Below, in pieces: positions 1 to 11,812 of a stretch of DNA of 64,000 nucleotides. The notes below the pieces were generated by a model. It ran no database searches. It was not told the origin of the DNA and was given only the letters and a program-made list of their open reading frames with translations. The stretch is from Amyloporia xantha. Its lineage: Eukaryota; Basidiomycota; Agaricomycetes; Polyporales; Adustoporiaceae. The position numbers were made by a program, and so were the translations under genes. The stretch's first letter is position 1; each line of letters opens with the position of its first letter. Where the stretch lies: NCBI GenBank assembly GCA_036971615.1, contig JAYKKR010000012.1, forward strand, positions 620,001-684,000, written 5' to 3'.

Positions 1-1456
1 CGGATGCATAGGACAACCATGCGCTAGGCTCACGTTTTGCCTCATGTTATCGGTGTATGCATAGAGGATGTGGATCCTCAACGACAACCATCTCTACCGA
101 TATTGAACCGGAAGGAGCAGATTGTCTGATGTATAGCGCAGCAGTCACCAGTGAGTCCCTCTGAAACACCTCAGACCGTACATATCCCTTCACCCTTGAT
201 GGTGTGTCATATAGACTGAAATTCCCGGATCTAAGGTACAGTTTCGGGATACCATTGGCAGTAGAACCAAGATCGCGCAGCTTGTAAGAACTGCCTTCCG
301 TGACTGAACATACACAACTGCGACGCTACCATAACCCCTATAGCTAAGGAAATAGTGAGAATTGCTGTGGCGAGCTACACACTATACCTGATGGCTCACG
401 GTTTTCCTCCCCTCATGCTCAGTCTTCCTGTAACATAGACTCTAAGCGAATGCAATATGCGACATCAGACAAGGTCCTGCAGCGGATACTCAAACGGAGA
501 AGAAATATATTTACAGGAGGGACCTATATTCAGCTCCTGTCCGTCGCTGAGGTAACAGCTTGAGGTCTACAGCGAGCAAGCACTTTCTTTGTGAGTTACA
601 ATTGATATGGACCATTAGAGTTGACTCCAGGATGCGAAGATAGCACCCTGCGGAAGATATGACAGCACGACGAGAAGCTTCAGCGTATCCTGCTAGCTGG
701 ATGCCCAAGTTCTTCTTCGCTCTCGTCTTACGACAATGGTGGCTCTCTACCGGTTTCACAAGTAGCGGTGACATCTGCACGAATTTAGCCTCGACGCACA
801 GTGCTCTGCGCTACTTTCCATAACCATCTTGACATATCTTAACCTATCACGGAGACATTGTGAATCCTGTGCTGTATGCTCTGATGATATTCGATTCCCT
901 AGAACCTTAAAGCCTAACAATGGAGCTACATGGTATCCTTATTGAGCTTTCGTAGCGAATTCCCGACATCCACGAATCGGAGTCTACCTGCGCGACTGGG
1001 ACTCGAGCGGCCCTAAAAGCACACACAATTTGACAAGCTAGTGCAGGAGCAGACATACACCTGAATATTCTGCTCGTGGGCGGGCTTGCAGAGCGGTCCT
1101 GCCCAAATAGGCTTCCCTCTCTGCCGTTGCCGAGCCGCCCAAGAAGTTGACATGCTGCGGGAATGGAAGGTGGTACTGATGAGCGGGACCATCCCGTGGA
1201 CATCGGCTGGCGCCATTAGACGCCGCCGCTGGACAAGGCCATCATTGTCTGGGCACTTCTTATACCGGGTCAGTAGGAAAATGTTACTCGTTACCCTTGT
1301 ACGACGACGTCGCAGCTCCACCAAATCCACTGCTGTTGCGGTGCTGCTGAATGCTCAGCAGGTCAGTGGTTGAATCTGCCCATCTAATTGAGCAATGATA
1401 TCTTTAGTTGAGTCAATGTGCACTTATTCCCTTGTTCCTTTGGTTCAGACAGATCT
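1..1456. other. No gene recognised
   Basis: Several short open frames occur on both strands, but none has a recognisable motif, a sensible splice structure or a similar counterpart elsewhere in the window. It probably holds the 5' region of the membrane-protein gene that starts near 1457, plus intergenic DNA. Confidence 0.5.
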
Positions 1457-2364
1457 ATGACCACGAGAGCGACAGTCAATGACCGCCGCGAGGTAGCTCG
1501 AAAGGCCGTCCTGGACGTTGCCCACATCTGGCTCCAACGACTGCAGCTCGTCAGTTCCATTGTGAGTGTTAGCTTCCTACGGACAAATGATATGAGTGTC
1601 ACCTCAGTGACCACCAGACAGCGTTCTTTGCTTCCGTAGACGCACTCCTGTTTTCCTTGACATCTGTCGCAAGCTATGGCGCAAATCCTATGCTTGCGAT
1701 GCCTAGCGCCAACAGGACCAATGTGCTCACCACCGCGAGCCTGGCCGGCGCTCTGATATTTCATGTATGTTCAGGTCAGTCGCTGCTACATTCCCGCATC
1801 ATGCATTGTCTGAATGCGAACCCGCCAGCTGTTGTCGCTTTTCTCGGCTCTTTCGTGCTCTGTCGTTACGAGCTGATTGCCGCAGACGAATACGAAGATG
1901 CTGTGGGAGAAGGTAGCCTCGACAGTGGATTGGAGATGTACGAGAACGCGCCACGCAGGCCTGAATATCCCTCACACACTGCATTCACGTCGATCGGCTC
2001 CACGTCGAAGAGTACACATGGTTATCCGTCCTACCCGCCACCGTCGAAGTACGATGTACAAACCATGGGCCGCATCTCACTTCGTTGCTCGCGTCCCCTA
2101 GGTCTGCGATTGTCATGCTCTACCGAATCTGCCGCATTTCGGTCCACAGCATCAAGTAGGGACGATGCGAACTCACCCGATCTTCCTGTGCAGCTCTTGA
2201 CACGCTGTCTGGCGCTATCGTTGTCGATGGCTGGGTTAGGATTCACCCTTGCTGTCATAGGCATACTGTCCTATACCTGGGTGACCATGCCGAGGAGCAT
2301 CGGTATCTTCTCAGTCGTCTGTGTTGTAGGCTGTGTCTTCGCTAGTGTTATTGCTATCTTGTGA
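1457..2364 (+). CDS. Four-helix membrane protein, twin 1
   Basis: I do not recognise a named family. The model has three exons (1457-1561, 1618-1774, 1829-2364) and gives 265 residues. Both introns (56 and 54 nt) have good GT..AG ends, and the second is set by alignment with the twin on the minus strand at 3093. Four hydrophobic segments are visible: one just after the first intron (FFASVDALLFSL), one around the second intron (LAGALIFHVCSAVVAFLG), and two near the C-terminus (GLGFTLAVIGILSY and VVCVVGCVFASVIAIL). A long polar Ser/Pro-rich loop separates the two pairs. It should be an integral membrane protein; location and role are unknown. It faces its paralogue tail to tail. The ATG at 1457 is the first in frame that gives an open exon 1, and an upstream exon cannot be excluded. 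Confidence 0.72.
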
Positions 2365-3092
2365 TCGACATTCAGTTTATTCTATCGGGGATGTTGACCA
2401 GTCAAAGACATGGCAGATCCACACGAGCTCATGGCTTGAATGCTGCTAGGACATCTTCAATTGCAGAGTATTGATATACGAATCGCCATCCTGAAATACG
2501 AAAGAAGCGTCAGCAAGAATGCTTACCGGTAGTGGAAAGAGTCATTGAGTAATGAGATCAGAGAGAAGATAACATCTCCGCTTGGGCGGGAGACGTGGTC
2601 ATGCAAGAGCGCCACACGTCCTATCGGATGCATGACCTCCCGTCACAAAGTATGTATGATACAGTTCGTTTTCATCGTAATGTATCAGAGAAAAAGCGAA
2701 TAAGTGAGACTCACAGGGAGAGCAGATGTCTTCTTGAATACGACGTGGATCATGGATCACAGATGGTGATGAAGCACGCAGACGTCATGTGAGAAGGTAA
2801 AGAGCTAACGGGGGATCCATTAAGGAAACCGCTGTGATGCATTCTCGCCGGAAAGCACGAAGACACGTCGATCACGACAACGTGACTGACATGTGAAGTC
2901 AAGCGAGAGAACTCATTTGTGTTCATAGGCACATCGGACGCGCTGGTATATGCGACGTATGAGTAGGTACACTGACATCGACAACGGGTATCAAGGAATC
3001 TGCATCCAACAAGACCAGAAAAGACAGAATTTCGTGGGGTATCTTCTTGTATCAGCCATCGACTTTAGAAGGTCGCCAAAATAGGGGTCAAC
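2365..3092. other. Intergenic between convergent twins
   Basis: This is the shared 3' space of the two membrane-protein genes. I see no coding signal or clear repeat in it. Confidence 0.5.
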
Positions 3093-3971
3093 CTACCACA
3101 CCGCGACGACGCCCACCAAGAAACATGCACCCAGGCATGCCGTCGAGAACACGCTCACCGCCAGCGGCGTCGCCACCCACGCATATGCCAGAATCCCGAT
3201 CACAGCGAGCACAAAGCCTATTACGGCCATCCATACCGCGAGTGTATGACAACGCTCGAGCAACTCGATAGGCGGGTTCAGGATGGCGTCGGGCGTTGAC
3301 GAGGGAATCGTAGGTGGTGCAGCGCACTTCTTAGAGGGAAGACGGAGGTAGGACAACGGGTATACGCGTTGCACGGTGACCCGACTGAGCACGGTAGCGG
3401 ACGCGTCTGTCCCAAATCCGGACCCTGTCGGCGTCTCGGAGGCATCCCGCTCAGCTGCAGATGACGTCGACGGCCTATGACCATTCGGCGGCGCTGGCTG
3501 GGCTTGCAGCCGTTCGGGCATCTGGACGTCTTTGCGCTGGCTGGGAATCGTAGACTCCGCGTCACGCTCTTGATCATCCGCGTCGATAAGCTGGAGCCGG
3601 ACAAGCACGAAGGAGGCGACGAAGGCGAGGATCGCGGAGCAGACGTGGAATATCAACGCTCCCGCAAAACTGGCTGTCGTGAGCTTATCGGTTGCACTCC
3701 ACGGGGTTTCAGGGTCGCCCAAATGGGTGGAGGTACTCGCAAGCGAGAACAGGAGCGAGTCGATTGAGGCAAAGAACGAAGCCTATGCAACGGCCCCAAT
3801 CAAGGAGATGTAGAGATGGGAAATACAGAGACATGCATGGCTAGGCCGACTCACGATACCACTGACAAGCGAAAGCCTATTGAGCCAAATTGAAACGACC
3901 TGAAGAATGGCTTGTCTCAGGGCGTCATCATCGCTGCTGTTGTTTTGCCCATTCGCAGCGACTACAAGTTC
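3093..3971 (-). CDS. Four-helix membrane protein, twin 2 (5' end uncertain)
   Basis: Paralogue of the protein at 1457-2364. The main exon is 3093-3782. A 72-nt intron (3783-3854) has the same position and phase as intron 1 of the twin. The exon upstream of it encodes the same helix pattern (SIWLNRLSLVSGI against HIWLQRLQLVSSI). The twin's second intron is absent here, so IFHVCSAILAFVASF is read continuously. The polar loop between helices 2 and 3 has diverged strongly, while the helices are conserved. The start is unresolved: a plausible intron boundary (GTGAGT..CAG) lies near 3972-4026, but no in-frame ATG joins cleanly. The function is unknown; the topology is inferred from hydrophobicity. 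Confidence 0.65.
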
Positions 3972-4677
3972 GACAACCGTCTGACGTCAGATTGTAGTCT
4001 AGACTCTAGGATATGAAACAGTGTACTCACGTTGATGCAGGGACCGGGGTGCCTTCGAGTCGTACATCGGACGGTTCTGCACGATGCTGGTCATGAACAT
4101 ACCAGGCTCCAGTGAGACAGAAACGACTGCGTAAGGTTATTGAGTGAAAGCGGTCGGAGGGGTACCTAATCAGAGCCTCCAAGAAGAAATCTGAAGCTCG
4201 ACTAATCAAGGAAGCTTGCGGACTTCGCTCGCGCGAATAACAATTGCCAAGGAACTTCTGTTTAGTCATTGCTTTACTACCCAGCGGCGCGAAAGAATTA
4301 AAAGCTAGCAATCAAGGATACAGTAGAGGTTAAGTTATCATTGCTATAGACAAGGCAAAGTCGGAAACAACATAGCAAGCGACGTCGCTGTAAGTCGACC
4401 TGCGAGCTGCACACGATCGACGTCGACAACTCCCGAGCGTGACATGGGGCGGGCAAGCGGGCTTGTCACATCACATCACAAACTCGCAGCGTGAAACCAT
4501 GGTAAAAGTAAAACTGATTTCCATTTTTTCTACTGATACATACGCATAGTATAACACCTTATGGTCAATACAGGGAAAATCAGGCCGTTGCAACATAGTA
4601 AATAAATTCAGGCTCTTTAGAGCGCAGCTGGGCACAGCCGGATCAAGACAAACCGCATATTGACGCGCCGCTGCATT
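3972..4677. other. Intergenic, possible 5' exon of twin 2
   Basis: This may contain an unplaced first exon of the minus-strand membrane-protein gene. Otherwise it holds no recognisable gene. It ends at the stop codon of the aldehyde dehydrogenase. Confidence 0.4.
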
Positions 4678-6566
4678 TCATCCGACGAGGAGGTAAGGGG
4701 GCGGATTTGCCGGATGGACAACGACTAATCTCTGGTCAGTGAAGTCGTTGACGCTAAAACCGCCATATCCCGACGCCCCGCTATCAATCCGTCCGGCGGA
4801 GCCGCACTTGATCAGATTCCGGCACAAGACAAAGTATACCGCCAAAACGCACCTAAGACCTCCATGCTCCCTAGCGTCCTCGACGTGGAAGGTCGGGCCG
4901 TTGACATTGACGCATCCTGGGAATTGTTAACAAGTCAGCAGAGCCCTGCCAGTTCTGCGAGTCGAAATATCACAGACCTGCCCGTATACGCGAGGAAACA
5001 TCCATAGCGGTGTGAACGTCTTTTGTCCATACGCTCGCTGCCAGTGAGTACTCAGTGGCGTTCGCCAAGTCGACGGCCTCGTCTACTGTGTCCACTTCCA
5101 CCACAACGACGACTATATGGAATTAGAATAATCACCCCGCACCCATGTAACCACGCATCAGCTTACCTGGTCCAAAACTTTCCCTTTCCCACAGCCTCAT
5201 CCCCAGCTTTACACCGGTCACAATATGCGGCTGCACCACTGCGCCCTGCCGCGTACCGTCGCCCAGCAAGAACGTCGCGCCCGCCGCCTTCGCGTCCTGC
5301 AGCATCGCGACAATATTCTCCGCCGCGCCTTCCGTGAATTGTGCCGACAGCTTTTCTCCCGGCCCACCCGCTCGGTACTTGCTGAATTCCTCGACGAGCG
5401 CCTGCGTGAGCTGCGGGGCGACCGCGCGCTGCACGATGACGCGCTCCGTCGACATGCAGATCTGGCCGGAGTGGGCGAGGGCGCCGAAGGCGATCGCGCG
5501 GGTGGCGCGTGCGATGTCGGCATCGGCCAGGACCTGCGCATGTACCGGTGAGCCGGCCGTCGGACGGTGAAGGTGGTTCAGGGGTACGCACAATAGCCGG
5601 GGCCTTGCCCCCGAGTTCCATTACGCATGGTTTGAGGTATTTTGCGGCCTCTGCCGCGATCAGCTTTCCGACGCGATCGCTCCCAGTGAACTGTGCTCTT
5701 GTTAGCCCCAGGCTGAGGTGCATGTTCAGACCGTGTTACTTACGTTAATCTTCCGCACGGCAGGATGCGCAATCAGTTGTGCAGTTCTCGCTGGCGCGTC
5801 TTCTCGCGATGTGTGTATGAAATTCACGACACCCTTCGGTAGGCCTACCTATACATAGCGGGCGGCTTAACGGACTAATTGAGAGACAAACACAAGACAT
5901 GACACGTACTTCATGGAACAGCTCGGCCACAACATGTTGAGTGCGTGGACTGACTTCGGACGTCTTGAGGACGACGGTGTTACCACAGATGATCGGGAAT
6001 GCCATGGCGCGCACGGTCAGAATCAGGGGTGAGTTCCACGGTGCGATCGCTAGACTGGCATGCCGGTTAGTCACCACGCAAAACACGATCGGGAAGTTAT
6101 GAGGCAAATAAAGTGGCTCTCACATGACACCCTGCGCCCTCTTCTGCGCGACTACTTGGCCGCCAGGGACTACAGAAGGGAAGGTCTCGCCCTTGAGCTC
6201 TGTCACCAACGAAGCGACTTGACGCAGCATTCCCGTTGCAACATGCAGGTTCAAGTCGACCAAGTAGTCCACGGCGCAGGTCTCCTCCTGGAACGCCGCT
6301 TTGAATTTGGCAGCATACTTCTCCGTTTCGAGGAGGTCTGCTGCCTTCAGGAAGTAATCCCGCCTGGTGGCATACGGCGAGTGCTCCCATGTGCGGAACG
6401 CCCGGATGGCTGCATCGACTGCATCTGCGCAGTCCTGGCTCGAAGCGGAGGCCACTTGGGTGACGACTTCAGACGAGAAGGCATTGCGGACGTCAAAAGT
6501 GGCCGAGAGATCCGCCGGACGATGTGCGCCATCGATATATAGCGGGGTAAAAGGCACGGTCTTCAT
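4678..6566 (-). CDS. NAD(P)-dependent aldehyde dehydrogenase
   Basis: Oxidises an aldehyde to the acid with NAD(P). The closest feel is the salicylaldehyde/vanillin dehydrogenase group, but the substrate is inference. Eight exons on the minus strand (6566-6124, 6054-5910, 5848-5744, 5690-5592, 5533-5167, 5112-4978, 4916-4853, 4780-4678) give exactly 486 residues, the usual ALDH length. Visible motifs in order are APWNSPLILTVRA (cofactor fold), FTGSDRVGK, MELGGKAP with the catalytic Glu, HSGQICMSTE with the catalytic Cys, and SFGPV near the C-terminus. The true start is the ATG at 6566; the frame is open upstream but has no ATG there. In white-rot fungi such enzymes often handle lignin-derived aromatic aldehydes, which would suit this organism. 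The gene appears intact. Confidence 0.93.
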
Positions 6567-7744
6567 GATGACGGTTTGAGAGCAAGACCTGTACTGGCTG
6601 TCCTTTGCAGTGCTCAAAGATGGTACGGGTTATGTCGCAAAGTGTCTGCATGATTGCACCCGGCTTCTTCTTTGTCACGCCCGACGCATGAGACCGGATG
6701 ACTAGCTGCCCGTGTCATCATCGACTACAGTCGCCCAGAGAGCCGCTTAAACAGTTTCTAATGGGATCCCACCAATATTCCGCAATAGAAATTTTCGAAA
6801 GAGTCATGAAGTAGATGGTGGTCTCCATTGGAGGATATTATAAGCGCTGCTTATCGATTATCCGACATAGGAGGAAACTGACAGCTTGCATAAATTAGCT
6901 TCACATATGAGCCTGAGGGGGTTGTTTGCTCTTGCTCAGGCTGAGCAAGTACTTACTGCTCTCCGGATCTGAGTCCCACATGTCGGGGCCTGCAACGAGT
7001 ATATAAATTAATGGAGATCGAATCCGATCGCCATGTACACGCAAATCTTGACCACTCACCATATCATCAATCTCGCTTTCCGTTACGTACCAATGAAAGT
7101 CCGGTTTCATATATAGCTAGCGATGCTAGATGCTCAACTTGTCGTGACTTCTCCATGCTAGATGCCACTCTGCCTTATTGTTGCCACCGCCTGTGACCGG
7201 TGCCCCATCTGGCGTCTCATGGCCAAGAGACTCGCAGTCCACTTCGTCAGCTATGTAATAGACAAGCGCTGGCTTGAGCAGCTGCGTGTCGACCCAAAGC
7301 AACGCAGGCGAAGACATACGATTCGACGCGAATTAGGGCTCTGCTGGCACGCTGAAGCGCAATCTGATCACTCGGAATAGCAGTGGGTCAGCCCCACTAT
7401 GATCTCCGCGTCCTCATGCAGACGATTGAGAGGATAGTGTCGCATCGTTGCATAGAAACTCAGGCGTAATTGGAGGACGGTCAGGTTCTCTTTCAGTAAT
7501 CACGCAAATTGGCAGAGAGCTGAACGCCTACAAGGCGACGATGATTGGTCCTTCGCAACGGAGGCCCTAATGACCGTCCATGAAAGTACTTGTAAGTACA
7601 CAATTTCCTGCACCAGGTTTGATGCCTTGATATACATTTTGTCTACACATTTTTCTATCTGCAGGAGGACGTGGTTCTATCCCGAACAACACATGCGCTT
7701 CTGCTCTATAGTAAACACAAGTCAGCTCCATGCTAAACATGACG
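6567..7744. other. No gene recognised
   Basis: Contains the presumed promoter of the aldehyde dehydrogenase next to 6567. Further right there are only short frames without motifs. Confidence 0.45.
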
Positions 7745-8083
7745 GAAGGGGATGCTGATACACATCGACCGCAGAGGTCAGCCATTCCTCTCTACAATGA
7801 GACATATTCCTCCCTCAAGAAGCTGGGTATTTTGACATTTTACAGTATATGTAATACATCGACTCGGACTAGCAAGTTACGTTCTGTAACGTACTTCCTC
7901 GTCGTCGTGTCGTTTTTTACAGGGCTTCCGCCAACTGTATAACATCTGCGCTCGCTCTATCGAAATGTGCGCTATATGCTCGTCGTACCACTTAAAAGTT
8001 ATCTCCAACGCAATCAAGGAAGAGTTGGAGTGGATTAGCAGGTTTACATTGCTGGAAATTGCTGAACTGCGGATTTCGAACAT
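7745..8083 (-). pseudogene. Decayed 3' end of a UstYa-type gene
   Basis: This stretch resembles the 3' end and downstream flank of the intact UstYa-type gene at 12817-13804. The peptide KWYDEHIAHISIER matches STWYDQHTAHIPIER of the intact gene, and the following 3' flank (the block containing GTCTCATTGTAG and GCGGTCGATG) also matches 12700-12816 in the same order. The HxxHC motifs and the upstream exons are missing, so no functional protein is expected. It is a partial duplicate. Confidence 0.55.
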
Positions 8084-8607
8084 TCTTCAAGTTCCGCCAA
8101 GTTTGTTTTCAAAGTCAGAGCAAAGTCCACACTCCGCGCCGATCTAATCAGGAACTCTGACTATTCCACCATCCATGATCCAGCGCTCGCTATGGTATCG
8201 TGGTTTTGTATCATGATATAGCAGCTTTTATGTACTATGTTCTTGGTTCATGACAATGTGCCTCGGAGAAGCCTCAACACTAGCTATACCCTCACGTTCA
8301 CCAAGTCCAACGATTTTTGACACTCTGCTATTGTTAATGCGCAGACGGTATCCTTCAGGCCGCCGGTGTCGAGAGTGCGGCAGATGGGCTACTCAACTTC
8401 CTTGTAGAGGTAAGTGCTTGTCAACCCGCAGTAGGTACTGAATGGTCAAATTGACAACGTGTCGACCCAGGACTTAATATATATAGATCCAATCTATTAG
8501 GTATAGACACATCACAGGGTACTATTGGTATCTACGGTGGAAGGAACCTGTCTCCCTTTATGGTTCAAGCACGCTTTCCTTAGCCTCATTGTACAGACCT
8601 TGTATCC
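8084..8607. other. No gene recognised
   Basis: No coding signal that I can support. Confidence 0.4.
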
Positions 8608-8903
8608 TCCACGAGGCTACCCCACAAGAACACACTATGGTATTTATGCGTATTTGGATCTGATAGTGGTTCGCTGCCCGCAGTTCACATACCATTCGCA
8701 CTCTGCGTTCACTACCCCAAGACATCAGCAAGTCGTCAATCCATGATACTTGACACAAAGGCTACGCCGATGATCATGACAGCTGCCAACATGGTAAATA
8801 GGGTTAGACGCACTCCCGTAGCGGCCGTGATAGCTCATCACAATGGATATAGGACTCGCCGGACACAGATACCAGCGAGAAGTATTATGCACATACGACG
8901 AAC
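8608..8903 (+). repeat. Block shared with the 5' flank of eIF4G copy C
   Basis: The stretch from CCACGAGGCTA through TATTTGGATCTGATAGTGG to the TGCCCGCAG near 8683 matches 21357-21443 upstream of eIF4G copy C at clearly above-background similarity. The rest, up to the ATG at 8904, is weaker. It appears to be the remnant of a duplication unit placed before both genes. Confidence 0.5.
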
Positions 8904-11812
8904 ATGTCGAGCGACGGTGATGGCGCCACATCACAAATAAGTCCTGGGATTTGGGCTCTTGCAAGTGGTTCAGTACCGGGGCCGCCATCTCAGGAACGCG
9001 AACTGCTCTGTTTCGGCTCGACAAGGAGGGCCATCCCGACCACCTTTGACGTAACGAGCGTGTTCTCAAGTGAGACGGGAAGTGAGAACAGAGACTCCGT
9101 CATGCGTCGTAGTGATTCGACGGATATATTACCCGCGTTCACGGTGGATTCGGAGCTGAAGACTGCAAATGTGGCGTTGTCCCGGTCTCATCACGTTGAC
9201 GATGAGGGTGCGGGCAGATCAACACGATTGCCTTCTACTGTGGCAACAGCTCGCATCATCGAAGACCTTGACAGCGTCTCGTATCCTGAGGGAATCAAGA
9301 GCCCGGAGGTTGAACTGAATCTTAATGCGAAGCAAGGAAAATTCAGGTAAGCTTTGTTTCTTCTCTCTTTTGTAAGTCGTTCATCTGAACGTATACGTTT
9401 TTGGCGTAGATACGACCGCGATTTCCTCTTACAGTTCATGGCTGTCTGTAAGGAAAGGCCGGATACTATCACACCATTACTTCGTGTGATGGGTCTTGAT
9501 CCCCTTGATCGTCCTGCGAGCACCCCAGGTCGTCGTCGTCAGTCCTCTGTCGCGACAATGGCCCCTCCTACTACCATTTCCCTTTCCGAGCATTACAGCG
9601 AGCTTGGCATATTGGGAATGCGAAAGTCAGGTTCTGCTTCATTAAACATGGGTCGGCGTGCAAGATCTCGTTGGGAGACGTCCAATGAGGAACATTTTTC
9701 CATGTCGCCTCTGAATCAAGCCCCGTCGATGTCGGGTAACCTACCTGGCACGCCATTCAAGCCCGGTCAGCGTGGGCGTGGCGGGTTTCCAATGCGCACC
9801 AAACGCCAACAGGCCCATCATGACATAGGCGCTGCTGACTCGGATGTAGATGACCCCTGTGTTGTGCCATCTCCATCCCCCGATTCGGGTACGTGGCAGC
9901 AAGATGTGGTATTCTTGGGACCTGTTGCACCTTTAGAAATGTCTGCCAACAGATGGGCACGCTACGCTGTCAGGCAGCAGCTTCAGGAAGTTAACACTCA
10001 CTCTCCTGAAGTCGTGGGTCGTAAAGTCCGGGCGTTGCTCAACAAGCTCACGCCGAAGCAGTTCGGCTTGATCTCAGATCAGATCATCACCTGGGCAAAC
10101 AGGTCCGAGAAGGAGAAGGACGGTCGGACGGTCATCCAGGTCATTCGTCTCGTATTTGAGCACGCAACTGACGACGAACGGTGGACTGAACTGTATGCCC
10201 GCTTATGTCGCAGGACGATGGAGCAGATTAGTCCGAAGGTACAAGATGACGGCATCAAGAACGCTGAGGGTAAACCGATCGCTGGAGGGCAGCTCTTCCG
10301 CAAGTACCTGTTCAATCGCTGTCAAGACGACTTCGAACGAGGTTGGGTGGCGAAGGCGACGACCCCAGCGGCAGCGGCCATGAAATTTATGGAGGACCAG
10401 GCTGCGAAGCCTGTCGCGTCACGAGCGGGCGACCTGTACTCAGATGAGTACTACGCTGCGCAGAACGCAAAACGACAGGGCCTGGGTCTAATCAGATTTA
10501 TGGGTGAGCTGTTCAAGCTGCAGATGCTCACAGAGCGGATTATGCACGAGTGTGTCAAGAAGTTGCTTGGCAACGTTGAGAACCACGAGGAGGAGGGAAT
10601 TGAGAGCTTATGCAAGCTCTTGACTACCGTCGGGCAGCAGCTCGACACACCCAGGGATCGTCGGCACATGGGCGTTTACTTCTCTCGCATGAAGGAGTTG
10701 CGCAAGAACCCTGATGTCAACTCCCGTATGTCTTTCATGTTACAGGTGTGTTTATTATCGTTCGTTCTTTCTCGTTGGCATCTCACACGTGCTCAGGATG
10801 TCATCGAGCTGCGTGAGCGATCGTGGAAACCACGTGATGCTGTGGCTGCTCCGACGACCCTCGCTGCCGTATACCAAGCTGTAAGTCGTCTCCAGTTCGG
10901 TATGTCGTCTGGTTGCTCACCACATTGTGAACGGCTCATAAGGAGGACTACCTGCGGATGATAAGTAAGTCGAGAGGTGGTTTAAGACTTGGTGGTGGGT
11001 CGGTACCAAGACCACCACCCAAGGCAGGTGACCTCTCGAACTTTGGCAAGATCAGCAAGACGACCTCGATGACATTCGGCCCCACGAGCAAATTTGCCGG
11101 GAGCCGTGAATCGAATATGAGTCGTGCCGGCTCAAGCATGTTCTCTAAGCTAATGGAGAATCCGCAGCTTGCAACCGAGACTGCAGTGTCCAAGTCGAGC
11201 AGGCCGCAGAGCCGCCAGGGTAGCGCTGACTTCGGTGCTGGTGGCGTACCCGAGCCCTCTATGCAGCGTCGCAAACTCCGGCTTCTTCCTCGCCTGCCAC
11301 CCAGAGCTGATGAGTACAAGGTCGATTCGACTCCTGCTGTGTCGGAGGCTGGTAACTCTGACGACGAGGACAGTGCTGACGCCCCAAGCGCTCCGTCGAT
11401 GACTGAGGAAGAGGCCAAGACGAGGATCGACGAAGACTCGAAGGAGTTCTTCAGCATCCGTGACTTGGACGAGGCCGAGGTGTACTTCACGAAGCTCCCG
11501 TCGGAACATAGGTTCCGTCTGGTCGATAAGCTCGTATCATCAGCGATCGAGTCAAAGGACGCGGACGCACAGCTTGTTGCAGACCTCTTCTCGCGTGCTG
11601 TATCGAAGAATCTGTGCTCACCGCAGTCCTTTGAGAGTGGTTTCATGCCCATTGCGGAGATTCTTGACGACATTGCGATCGATGCTCCGAAAGCATTCAA
11701 GCTGATGGCGATTATGATGAAGGGTGCTGGTCTCCGCCAGGACGAGGAGCGACGCACACGGCTTGCGAGCAAGTCGATGGACAGCGACAAGTTGCTCGCG
11801 CTACTCTCATAG
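8904..11812 (+). CDS. eIF4G-like translation initiation factor, copy A
   Basis: Scaffold of the cap-binding complex: eIF4G bridges eIF4E, eIF4A and eIF3 in the cytoplasm. Four exons (8904-9346, 9410-10745, 10797-10880, 10943-11812) give 910 residues. In order: a poorly conserved N-terminal region; SVSYPEGI and KQGKF; the eIF4E-binding motif YDRDFLL (YxxxxL type), split by intron 1; a low-complexity stretch; a MIF4G domain (about residues 345-590); a Ser-rich linker; and a C-terminal MA3 domain beginning near FFSIRDLDEAEVYF. The first 80 residues look like a decayed copy of the linker of another unit (SVPGPPSQ..TSVFSSETG against SAPRPPPK..TSVFAGKKG). It is shorter at the N-terminus than typical fungal eIF4G, so it is probably a paralogue of a main gene elsewhere. 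The 5' end is uncertain. Confidence 0.85.

Noticed and set aside
1..1456. CRISPR array, rRNA or phage-like sequence
   Set aside because: No regularly spaced repeats or rRNA-like segments anywhere in the window; the intron-rich gene structure is eukaryotic.
10948..11790. Long open frame antisense to the MA3 region of eIF4G copy A (280 codons), with a similar one at 19922-20743 antisense to copy B
   Set aside because: Both mirror the codon bias of the sense strand and are shared only because the sense sequences are near-identical. They have no domain or intron logic of their own.
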